In this document: piece by piece, positions 1 to 7,477 of the stretch | Numbering within the stretch: position 1 is the first letter of the stretch | Layout of the letters: every line of letters begins with the position of its first letter | Assembly (NCBI GenBank): GCA_023375785.1 | Contig: SZWC01004968.1 | Coordinates: forward strand, 1 to 22,026 | Source of the DNA: Penium margaritaceum | Taxonomy: Eukaryota; Streptophyta; Zygnematophyceae; Desmidiales; Peniaceae | Reading direction: 5' to 3' | DNA length: 22,026 bases | Notes under the pieces: generated by a model | What the model was told of the DNA's origin: nothing | What the model saw: only the letters and a program-made list of their open reading frames with translations | Database searches by the model: none | Program-made: the position numbers and the translations under genes

Positions 1-1596
1 TGGAGAAATGCAACAAAATGGAGGGTGGTACTCATCCTCATCCACAAGGAAGCGGTATGTGGGGCCTTTGGGGTCGCCACAACCTTGCTCACGGTGGAGA
101 GAAGGAGAGTGCAAGGTGCTACTGCAAAGAGGAGGCGCACGCAAAACAGCGAGGGCGGCCTCAACTCATCAAGCTCCATGATTGGCAGGAGAAGCGTCGG
201 CTTTGGACGCGACGCATCATGGCCATGGGTAAGTGGAGTAATGCTGGATCGACGGCACAAGTGGCACTAACTCCTGGCGAGTTCAAAAGGGAGCTCGCAG
301 AACACACATCGGTGTGGTGCCAAGAGTGCGCACATGTGCAGCAGACCGCAGCAATACAGCAGTAACACCACGAGAGGGCGCCGAAATCAGCCGGCGCAAA
401 ACTAAATCCAGGAAGCTGCAAACTTCTGCACGCGTCGTCAGCTAGGAGGGTTGGACCGGACGCACGGTGGGACGAAATACACAGCAGAACGGGGCCAGGC
501 TCAACAACCCCAAATAGGCAGCAGCTGGTCAAGCCGCCACAACACCAAGTTTGGTGGAGCAAAATGGCTACCGTGGCGGGCAAGGCGCAGTGGGTGTGTC
601 AAAGAGGGGGAGCTGGCACCATGCTTCAAAATAGAAGGCATATCCTGGTGCAAGTCAACTACAAAAACAATCAACAACAAAATCACACCACAAAAGGTGG
701 TTTGGGCGTCTTCATCGCGTACTAGAGCTGGAGTGCGACACGTCGATGCTGACGGGAGGTCGGCACGTGTGCGTCAAGTCCGGGCAGCAAATGTACACTC
801 AATGGAGTGAAGGCACCACCAGGTCGTGCAACAGCAACACCAAGTGATGCACGTGCTTGTAGCAGGAAGAGAAGTCAGCTGCGCCAACAGGCGAGGAAGC
901 AGTCCACTACGGGTGGATGTGACAAGGCTCACGCTGGGTCCAAGCGGGGACGTGCCAAGGGTGCTGCAGAATGCAGGATGACCTGGATGGAGAAAAAATG
1001 GCTCCAATGGCAGCGGATGAAGCAGCAGCAGTGGCGCTGTTAATGGCTTCCGCTGGAATGGAGGGCTGGCTGAAGGCGAGCGCTTCCAACGCCTCAAAAC
1101 AGAAAAGGCATGTTGAATCGGCAAGCATCGGCAACAAGGGAGCAACAGCCGCCAAGTTGCCAAGAAGCAGACGGGTGACAAAATAGGCCACACCATGCAG
1201 CAAGTTGGCTGCAAATGCTGAGGGACCATGAGTGGTGGCAAGTGTAAGTGGACGCACCAGGCCACCTCGGCCAGTGGTCGCACTAGCACAAGGCTAAGTG
1301 GGTGCAGGATGCGAGAGCCGTCAACAATAGGGTGCACACTCAAGACGCAAAAGCAAAGCTGAGGAGGCATGCACCATGCGGCACGCAAGCCTGACGTGCG
1401 AGAGCACAACGGATAGGTGGCTCAAAGAGCCGCGGTCTCCACGGTGCGGCTCGGCACGGGACGGAAGCATTCGCAAACTGCAACGGCAGCAAGGCAAGGT
1501 GGCTGTGGTATGAGGCCACGCGCACGCTCATGGAGGAGCACAGAGCAGTAAAAGTTATGCCCACAGGGGGCATAGCTGCAGCGGTGCAGGAGCACC

Positions 1597-2166
1597 ATGA
1601 TCCTCCTGGAGGAAGCTACTAGAGAAGGCTTCTGGTTTACGCCAGGGGAAGTCGTCAGAGAAGCTGCCAGGGGAGCTGCAGCAGAGCTTCAGCAGCAGCA
1701 GCATCGACATGAGCATCGGGAACACTCCACATCGGGGGAGTGGTTCCCGCTCCTTGACTACGAGGAGCCGGCAGACGCGGCGGTCGAAGATGCAACGTCA
1801 GAGCACGGCGGTGCAGCAAGTGCAGCTGCCGACGCGGAGGACTCCGACGACATAGAAGCTGGGCTGAAGATCAGGCGGAAGATCCGTCGGAGGAGGCACT
1901 ACAAGTGCCAAAGCGTGGACTCCTGGTGGAGTTCGCGTCGTGCGTCGAAGAAAACTACTTCGGACCCGCCGCCCGTCCGGTCGATGATTCGCCGAAGCGG
2001 GAGAGACCCTCGGGGAGCCGTCCGGTTGATGATTTGTCGGAGCGGGCAGAGTCGGAAGGATCGCAGCAGAGCGATGAGACGCCGCCAAGACTTCCGTGCC
2101 ACAGCGGGAGGCAGCAGAGAGCGGGGAAGCGTTTCGACGCAGGCACCGGTCGATGAATTGGCATGA
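1597..2166 (+). other. Unrecognised 189-codon open frame, acidic then strongly basic
   Basis: I do not recognise this frame. It begins at an ATG and has a Gln/His-rich stretch (residues ~30-45), then an acidic segment (~57-90, rich in Glu, Asp and Ala), then an Arg-rich second half. An acidic low-complexity stretch followed by basic residues is typical of the linker between integrase and reverse transcriptase in Ty1/copia polyproteins. That would fit its position upstream of an RNase H tail, but no diagnostic motif is present. An overlapping +1 frame (about 1905-2156) carries a repeated Arg-Pro-Val-Asp-Asp motif created by a 45-bp tandem duplication. It is most likely a remnant or chance frame rather than a host gene. 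Confidence 0.2.
1974..2063 (+). repeat. Two-copy 45-bp tandem repeat
   Basis: Two adjacent 45-bp units start at 1974 and 2019, each beginning cgtccggtYgatgattY and followed by a gaagcggg/ggagcggg box. The first ~33 bases of the units match closely and the rest has diverged. The unit length is a multiple of three. The core TCCGGTnGATGAT recurs in the downstream LTR (2838) and as its reverse complement (2866-2879). Confidence 0.6.
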
Positions 2167-2292
2167 CACGGTGCATGCTGGCTGCATCAACGGAACCGAT
2201 GACCGTGCAAGAGGCTCTTGCGTGGCCCGAGGGGAAGCTATGGGATGCCGCCGTGAAGTCTGCGTTTGCATCCATTGCATAAATAAAAGAAG

Positions 2293-2458
2293 AACGGACA
2301 TGACTGAAAAGGGGCAGATGGTGCTACAGGGTTGTAGCACGCACAACAAGCTTGCGGATTACTTGACCAAAGTGCAACCCGCGGACCGGCACGTGAATGT
2401 GGCCGGACTTGGGATGACGAGCTATGACATGCTGGAGGGCGCAGCGGAAGATGAGTGA
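2293..2458 (+). pseudogene. C-terminal tail of Ty1/copia RNase H (element A)
   Basis: The translation contains STHNKLADYLTKVQPADRHV followed by a Gly-Leu-Gly-Met ending. This matches the conserved C-terminus of plant Ty1/copia polyproteins, where a [ST]xxNxADxxTK box follows the last RNase H segment and about 20 more residues precede the stop. The frame closes with TGA at 2456-2458. Upstream of about 2296 the similarity stops: the expected KHID box and the catalytic Asp/Glu residues are absent, so only the tail is identifiable. The short distance from the stop to a polypurine tract and LTR start (about 43 bp) is normal for copia elements and supports the assignment. Confidence 0.75.
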
Positions 2459-2489
2459 GAGAAAGCAAGAGCAGCGGGCATAGAAGGTG

Positions 2490-2501
2490 CTAGGGGGAGA
2501 A
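2490..2501 (+). other. Polypurine tract of copia element A
   Basis: The tract ctagggggagaa lies directly before TGTTGA. A G-rich GGGGGAGAA immediately 5' of a TG dinucleotide is the usual plus-strand primer and LTR boundary signature of copia elements. Confidence 0.7.
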
Positions 2502-2837
2502 TGTTGAAAAATTGCCCCTCCGCATGCCAAAGTGCGGCGCCGGGAGGCGCTGACAAGCCGCCAGAAAATGGAAACTCCGCTCCGGCGGATCTGGCGACTC
2601 GACATTTGCTCGGATCCTAAATGGAGTATCGCCCCTAAAAGCTGAAGAGTCGCTGAATCCGGTGGAAGTTGTTTCGCTGAATTCGGACAAGTATCGAAGG
2701 AGATGTGGCTTTCCAAAGTTGGGGTATGCGCAGTGGCTCTGGGAGCCGGCTGCAACTCGAAATCCGGTCGATTATTGACCGGACCGAGTAACAAAAATAC
2801 CATCTGGAGAAAATGCTCCGATAGGCCTGCCGAGGCG

Positions 2838-2879
2838 TCCGGTGGATGATCCACCTGATCCGGCGGATCATCCACCGGA
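2838..2879. repeat. Perfect 15-bp inverted repeat (hairpin) inside the LTR
   Basis: The left arm tccggtggatgatcc (2838-2852) and right arm ggatcatccaccgga (2865-2879) are exact reverse complements around a 12-base loop. The loop overlaps a smaller near-palindrome (gatccggcggatc, 2857-2869). It sits about 400 bp upstream of the TATA box, so it is in U3. Confidence 0.85.
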
Positions 2880-3275
2880 TCCAGTAGTGCAGGTTGTTAC
2901 TGAGTGACTTAGCCAAAAATCTGGCTCGGCGTCCGAAACTCAGTAGTACGTTTTGTTTCTCAGGGACTTGGTCAAAATTCTGACTGCAGGTCCGCGGACA
3001 AGTTTCGAACCTCGTCACACCCCATCACCAAACTCGACCCAAAAGTGGACAGGGTGTGTGGAAACAGTGCAGGGGACCCCTACACCATGTGCAAGTGGAC
3101 CTGTGCCTTGGGAAAGGCGCTTCGCACGTGAAGGAAGGCGCCACGGCGTGTGCTCGCCATGGAGGCGTTAGGTATTTCTGTGGTGGGTGAAACCTGCGCT
3201 TCGGCAAGCATAACTTGAGCTACGCTTGGTCGAATTGCGCGCGGTTTGGTACGTTGGAAAGCTCATGACTAGCCC

Positions 3276-3283
3276 TATAAATG
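3276..3283 (+). promoter_or_regulatory. TATA-like box of copia A LTR
   Basis: The sequence tataaatg follows agccc and precedes an AT-rich stretch, the usual layout at the U3/R boundary of an LTR promoter. The assignment rests on sequence and position only. Confidence 0.4.
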
Positions 3284-3366
3284 TTGTAATCATGTTCATG
3301 TTAAGAAACTAACGCAAAATGACGTTATTCCCTTTGCAAACTGACTGTCTCTAAATTCCTGCTCAC

Positions 3367-4075
3367 ATAGCGTGAGGCGACCAGAAAGCTCACGCTCAGT
3401 CTCAGATTCGCCCAAAACAGTAGACGTGAACCCCTGGAGACGATCAGACAAACATCGGGACCGCACCATGCGGATCTCTCGCTGACATCCTTCCCTTCAT
3501 CTCGTGCCTGAGGGTTCATCATTCTAGCACCTCTAACTCAGTTTGCCCACATTCCTTTTGGTGCATGTACAGAAGGTCCTGGACCATGCAGCCAGATGCA
3601 GCGTACCTGCATCAACGACTGGGAATGCAAGCAATGGCGTTAATGGATCCAAATGGCATGTGTATTTGGTGCATGGAGCTTGCATCTCCCAGGTTGCATG
3701 GCCAGTATGGATTATTTTCCAAGTTGTTTTCATTATTCATCCTGATTGGATAATTGATGCTAGGCTGTCACATGCAAAAGCTAAGTAAAGACTTTAATCC
3801 ACACTAAGATAAATGCTGGGAAATAGGCATCCATCCACACGTCATGGTTCACGCTGCCTGTGCTAGAGTGCAAGAAAATGCCGAGGGCAGGATTTGGCAA
3901 GTCAAATCTCTGGTAAAATTGCCCAAGAATGAACTGGCTTGACGAGCTAATCCTGGGTTTTTTTTTTCTCCTGGACCAAAAGGCCAACCCAATCCAAACC
4001 CCCTCTGTCCCCAGATACTCTTCATAGAAACATTCAGAGTTCACTCCGAGTCAAATTAAATCAGATTTGCAACTT
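3367..4075. other. Mostly unassigned stretch between copia A and gypsy-1
   Basis: No confident gene was found. An 8-bp inverted repeat (agcgtgag 3369-3376, ctcacgct 3389-3396) lies just past the provisional LTR end. The motif ttggtgcatg recurs near 3558 and 3669. A T-homopolymer lies near 3959-3968. On the minus strand at about 3950-4060 a Pro-Phe-Gly-Pro motif appears where a decayed continuation of the gypsy-1 reverse transcriptase would be expected. The match is weak and needs several frameshifts. Confidence 0.4.
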
Positions 4076-4480
4076 TCATTCATGCCCAAAATTTGTTAAG
4101 TTGAAGTGAACATGGATTTTGGGGGAGTTGCAGTTCTTCATTTTTATTTCGTTCCATGCTCTGTAATCTACACACGTCCGCATCTCACCGGTTTTCTTTT
4201 CTACAAAAAGTGCTAGTGTTGCGTAGGGTAACATGGATGGCCTGATGAACCTGTGACCAAGCATCTCATCCTGCTGCTTTTCCAGTTCGGTCAGCTTGGC
4301 ATTGCACATCCGATAGATCCCTTTGAACGTTGGTCTGCTGCCCAGTTTCAAGTCTATCTGGTCACGGATGCTGAGTTATAGAGATAACTATTGAGGCAAA
4401 TCACTGGGGAAAAAATCCTTCAAAATCTATGATGAGGATGCAAACTCCTCCAGAATGGAGCTTTTCAGGCTGATGAGATT
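4076..4480 (-). pseudogene. Ty3/gypsy reverse transcriptase N-terminal fragment (gypsy-1)
   Basis: In the family this is the fingers/palm entry of the RT that copies element RNA into DNA in virus-like particles. The uninterrupted part (4351 down to 4079, 91 codons) contains the gypsy landmarks in order: a YRM box after the GSRP segment, an L-x-E-L-E-K-Q helix, FIRPS, LFVEKKTGEMRTCVDYRA, then a weak NxxPKI segment. Upstream, to about 4480, the frame continues with a DLP box and an IRDQIDLKLG segment matching the usual DDLP...I-x-L-x-P-G region, but it is broken by three stops. The catalytic YxDD motif would lie further left and is not recognisable. It aligns with the gypsy-2 RT at 20386-20640. 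Confidence 0.85.
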
Positions 4481-4499
4481 CATGTTGGCACGTCTGCTG

Positions 4500-4570
4500 C
4501 CATGATCTCTGCTGTTGCCTTTGTTTCCACGTGCACAAACCATGCTTGTATGTTCTATTACGAATGGTGT
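4500..4570 (-). pseudogene. Protease-RT linker fragment (gypsy-1)
   Basis: The minus-strand translation contains WFVHVETKATAEIMAAD. This corresponds in position and residues to LVHMETGKVEKIIGEG upstream of the RT in gypsy-2 (about 20257-20304). The shared F/L-V-H-x-E-T box shows that both copies descend from one polyprotein. A frameshift separates it from the RT frame below 4500. Confidence 0.6.
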
Positions 4571-4879
4571 TTGGCCACATCAGCGAAATTGGCGGTGTGC
4601 AATGTTTTACGACTGCTACAACTTCCTCTGCTACTTCCTCTTCTGTTGCTTCCTGTAACCGCCCCTATGTCGTGGGTCGCTTAGTCAAAGGTAGGTATCA
4701 TTTCTTACCATTAGTGCTGACATAGACTGCTCCGCTGCTCTAGACCACTTGAAAACTATATCCGTAATGAAAATCATGCCCAAGGATGATTTTTTTGGTT
4801 TCTCCTCAGTCAATTTTTCCAGAGTGTTACTTTTTGTAGTTGTCTGATTTGCAGTTGAAGTGGCTCGTGAACTCAGCGT

Positions 4880-5030
4880 ACCTGTAGACGCTTGACAGCT
4901 TTTCCTTCAAACATCCCTGGCTTGGTGTCTACGCCTAGCTTCTACAATATGTTGTTACTAATGAAACTATGGGAGGCTCCTCCATCCCGTAGTGTCAATA
5001 TCGTTCTACGAATTTCACAACCCCTCGCTT
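4880..5030 (-). pseudogene. Retropepsin-like protease fragment (gypsy-1)
   Basis: The minus strand encodes a LRDGGASHSFIS segment followed by NNIL, a stop (tag, read at 4944-4942), then KLGVDTKPG. This matches the aspartic protease active site of Ty3/gypsy elements (DSGAx[HR]xFIS followed by a Leu-Gly segment), which cleaves the polyprotein. The catalytic Asp is present (codon 4986-4984), but the usual Ser of DSGA is Gly. The homologous stretch in gypsy-2 (about 19820-19925) aligns base by base, including a shared gcaagcgaggggttgt block upstream. It is inactive because of the internal stop and broken frame. Confidence 0.75.
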
Positions 5031-5196
5031 GTACCTCTAGCAGTGTTGTGAGCCGTTCAGATGGGCAGTTGGTTGGCGCATATTTTTCCAATGGGATGGG
5101 AGGTTTGCTGCCTATTCCTGCCCTTCTACCATTTACGTACGCCTCATTCTTTCTCTGTAGCTTTCTCCCCTTTTTTGCCTAAAAATGCCATTTCCA

Positions 5197-6140
5197 GCTG
5201 TCACGTGAGATGTGCCCCGGCTTCTCGCAAGCTGAGGAAAACTGTGGATCACATTGATTGCCTGTGTCAATCTCCATCCAGGATGAGGTTGCCATGGACT
5301 TGATGTTGAATACAACAGTTTCTCAATGGGTTTTGCACTTGAGACCCTTGTTGCATTAATTACAAAGTTATATGGAGGCAATTTTGCTGTATGTGATGCT
5401 GTTACAGAAAATCAGATGTATTATGCCAAACTGGAATGCTAACAGAAGCGTTCAAGCTTGTACCATGTGTCAAAATTCTTGTTCATTCCCCCAAAGCATG
5501 CAGCTTTGGCACGCGCGAAGTCTACCCAAATTTCTGCTGGAGCCGGTGATTCGTGCCATGGTGGATTGATCTGCTCCAGAGGTAGAAAGCCTGCTTTCAG
5601 CAACGTGAGAGTGGTCGCGTGAGCCGTTGATGTGCCTCTGTTGGTCTCTTGCTAACATTGGATGGTATTCAGATTGGACCACCAACTTAAAGGCTCGCCA
5701 CGTAGAATTTAGGCTGTGAGGTCAGTTTTCTTTCTCTTTTTATTGACCCCAAAAAAAGTGAATTACACTTACAAACTCATCAGCCACATATGAACCACCT
5801 GTCCTTTGGACTTTGCACGATCAAACAGATCAGGGAATGCTGCTCGAATCTGGAGCTAGCATGGGAGTGATGACTTCTCTTGGTGAGTATTGCTTCTTGC
5901 GTACACATTCTGAAGCTCCTCCATTACCGCATTGAGTTGTTGGAACACATGGCTATTGAGGTTCTTGAATACTGATAGTTTTTTGCATAGGCTTTTGTTT
6001 ATGCCAGCCTGTTGGCTTGTGCCTCCCATCATGCTAGGTGCCGTCCCTACAGGCAAAAATGGTGGCAAAGGATTGGTCTAGTTCAAGGGGTACGACATCG
6101 GGTTGACCGTTGGGGTTGCTGGTGCTGCATCATTTACCGC
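5197..6140 (-). pseudogene. Ty3/gypsy gag remnant with zinc knuckle (gypsy-1)
   Basis: Gag packages the element RNA. Three pieces are visible on the minus strand. (1) An N-terminal piece (6140 to about 5870) has a Pro-rich start, the sequence PPFLPVGTAPSMMGGTSQQ and a VFQQLN helix. (2) A capsid-like core (5540-5460) has W-V-D-F-A-R-A-x-x-A-x-F-G-x-M-N, the family version of the W-x-x-F...L-x-x-F motif. (3) A zinc knuckle (5238-5197) reads ACEKPGHISRD, where the first and last Cys of CCHC are replaced by Ser. Frameshifts separate the pieces and stops occur within them. All three have counterparts in gypsy-2 (18549, 19098 and 19578), which makes the assignment firm despite the decay. Confidence 0.75.
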
Positions 6141-6372
6141 AAAAGTTTTTTTTGTCACCTGCTTTGCCTAGAGAGAATCTTTGACCGTGTGCTATTGATC
6201 ATCTGTCACCGGAGTCTTCTTTGGATAATACTGCTCGTCATTGGTGCACCCACTCTATTCACCGTCGTCATCACTAGGTCTACAAACTTCTCGGTGGTGG
6301 GGATGCATTGATGACTCGTGCCAAGTTTTCACCTTACAGTTAATGCGTCAGCTATCCCTCCAGGGCCGCTGT

Positions 6373-6384
6373 GCTCTAATACTA
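6373..6384 (-). other. Primer-binding site of gypsy-1
   Basis: On the minus strand the site reads tagtattagagc, a 10/12 match to TGGTATCAGAGC, the complement of the initiator tRNA-Met 3' end. It lies 5 nt inside the LTR end, the same spacing as in gypsy-2, and about 1.1 kb upstream of the zinc knuckle. Both features support it as a real but decayed PBS. Confidence 0.6.
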
Positions 6385-6386
6385 AG

Positions 6387-6688
6387 GGTTACACCAAGCG
6401 GAATGTGGGTAGTTCATAGGGATGAGGTGCAGAGCAGAGGACAAGTTGGGGAATTGGGACAGTGGGCTGATTTGTATTTAGCAATAAGTACACTTTGATC
6501 ACAATTGCCAGATATGTCAAATACATGTTTATGATAGCAAGACAAATGATAAGACATACCTTAGGTCTTGGTCGCTCGAGCCGAGAGGCACGTGAAATGC
6601 TGCATTGTGAGTGGTTGCATGAAGAAACTTCAACGGGTTTTGAGAACATCAATGCATGGCTCTACAGAAGTCCATTACCATTGAGAAG
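6387..6688 (-). repeat. gypsy-1 5' LTR, PBS-proximal part
   Basis: The reverse complement aligns by eye with the 3' part of the gypsy-2 LTR (about 18010-18310), for example a ttgacat block, an aaagt(g)tac block, a gtcccaatt/gtcccagtt block and acccac near the end. The LTR end adjoining the PBS is cc instead of the canonical CA. The hAT element breaks the LTR after 6688; the other part is at 10844-11083. Together they give about 542 bp. Confidence 0.75.
6681..6688. repeat. 8-bp target-site duplication, left copy (hAT)
   Basis: TTGAGAAG lies immediately before the hAT terminus and is repeated exactly at 10836-10843. Eight-bp duplications are characteristic of hAT insertions. Confidence 0.93.
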
Positions 6689-6709
6689 TAAGGGTGCACA
6701 CCAGATCCA
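6689..6709 (+). repeat. hAT left terminal inverted repeat
   Basis: It begins TAAGGGTGCACACCA, identical for 15 bp to the inverted right terminus, then has one mismatch (G versus A), then ATCCA identical. T/CAGGGGTG-like ends are common in plant hAT elements. Confidence 0.9.
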
Positions 6710-6830
6710 ATCCGTGGATCTGAAGAAGGATCCGGATTTGAGGATCGGATCAGAATCCTAGATCCAGATCCGCGGATCCGGATCTAGATCCGCGGATCTT
6801 CATGGATTTCTGGATTTTCTCCAGATCCAT
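6700..6830. repeat. hAT left subterminal GATCC/GGATC array
   Basis: Many overlapping copies of GATCC and its reverse complement GGATC occur in about 130 bp. They include two 12-bp palindromes GATCCGCGGATC at 6767-6778 and 6787-6798, spaced 20 bp apart. Arrays of short subterminal repeats are known transposase-binding sites in hAT elements such as Ac; that role here is inferred. A thinner version occurs at 10737-10822. Confidence 0.8.
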
Positions 6831-7477
6831 ATGTTGAACACGGTATGTTCCACACAAAAACATTTAGACCTTGTCCCCAAGTTACTTTTCATTATGAAAA
6901 TCCATTATTCCACCTTGATTGTGATAGCCACAGCAGACATCTGCCACATAATTACACTAACTTTACATCATGTCAGCCCACTGTTTTTGCCTTGCAGTCA
7001 TCAGCACATCACGCATTCATGCAATAATTGGCATACAGTTCACACCATGAGCACACCCACAGATCATGTCTAATGGATTTCAGCGTTGCGTGTCTATTTT
7101 TGTTTCTAAGGATACCCATTATGACCCTCTATTTACAAGTCATGAGAGGAAAACAGCCAACTGAGCATGCAAAATGTTCTTCCTGGCAAAGAACCATGTG
7201 TATGACAATGGATCATACAATGTCACATTTGAGTTTGAATTATGCATGTGTATTATACGGCAATGGTGCAGCAATGGAAAAGAAAAAAGTGTGGAAACTG
7301 GACAAGTTAAGAATCTGATTATCAGGTCATCTCTTGTACATCATCATCTCCAGCTTCTCGGTCATCCCCTCCATCATCTGCATGATTCATGTCCTAATTC
7401 TTCTTATTCACAAACAGTGAAAACCCCTTTAGCTCCTCTGCTGCTGCTTCATCCAGGTTTGATGCCCTAGCCTGACG
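6831..7477. other. hAT left internal non-coding region
   Basis: This AT-rich stretch lies between the left subterminal array and the stop of the transposase remnant (downstream of it on the minus strand). I see no coding sequence or structured repeat. By position it would be the 3' untranslated part of the transposase transcript. Confidence 0.5.

Larger units (their letters stand above)
1..2292. other. Unassigned GC-rich stretch, probably internal part of copia element A
   Basis: No recognisable protein domain was found on either strand. The stretch is rich in purines and GC on the plus strand, which leaves long stop-poor reading frames on the minus strand; their Cys/Leu/Pro/Ser-rich translations look like composition artefacts. 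It lies directly upstream of a copia RNase H tail, polypurine tract and LTR, so by position it should be the interior of that element. The expected integrase and reverse transcriptase motifs are not visible, so the interior is either extremely decayed, replaced by other sequence, or of a large non-coding (LARD-like) type. A short perfect inverted repeat (tatgccc...gggcata) lies near 1556-1575. Confidence 0.4.
2502..3366 (+). repeat. 3' LTR of copia element A (right boundary provisional)
   Basis: The LTR starts with TGTTGA directly after the polypurine tract. A TATA-like box (tataaatg, 3276-3283) lies in the expected place for LTR-driven transcription. The right end is uncertain because the 5' LTR is outside the window. 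I placed it at gctcaca (3366), which gives matching TGT...ACA ends; an alternative is near 3540 (taactca). The LTR carries several TCCGGYSGAT-type motifs and a 15-bp hairpin at 2838-2879. No target duplication can be tested because the other end of the element is not in view. Confidence 0.55.

Noticed and set aside
161..583. 140-codon minus-strand open frame
   Set aside because: Its Cys/Ser/Leu-rich translation without domains arises from the purine-rich plus strand. It overlaps other open frames and has no conserved motif.
774..1409. 211-codon minus-strand open frame
   Set aside because: It is long, but the composition (Leu/Pro/His/Cys) follows the GC-rich purine bias of the region. There are no recognisable domains or supporting neighbours.
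1798..2349. 183-codon minus-strand open frame
   Set aside because: It lies antisense to the copia A tail and tandem repeat, with no homology recognised.
3540..3540. Alternative right end of the copia A LTR at taactca
   Set aside because: The terminal match to TGTTGA is poorer than at 3366 (TGT...ACA). It cannot be excluded because the 5' LTR is not in the window.
5372..5569. Plus-strand frame with a CTMCQ motif resembling an integrase zinc site
   Set aside because: The minus strand at the same place encodes the gypsy gag core, confirmed by gypsy-2. The Cys spacing on the plus strand lacks the His partners.
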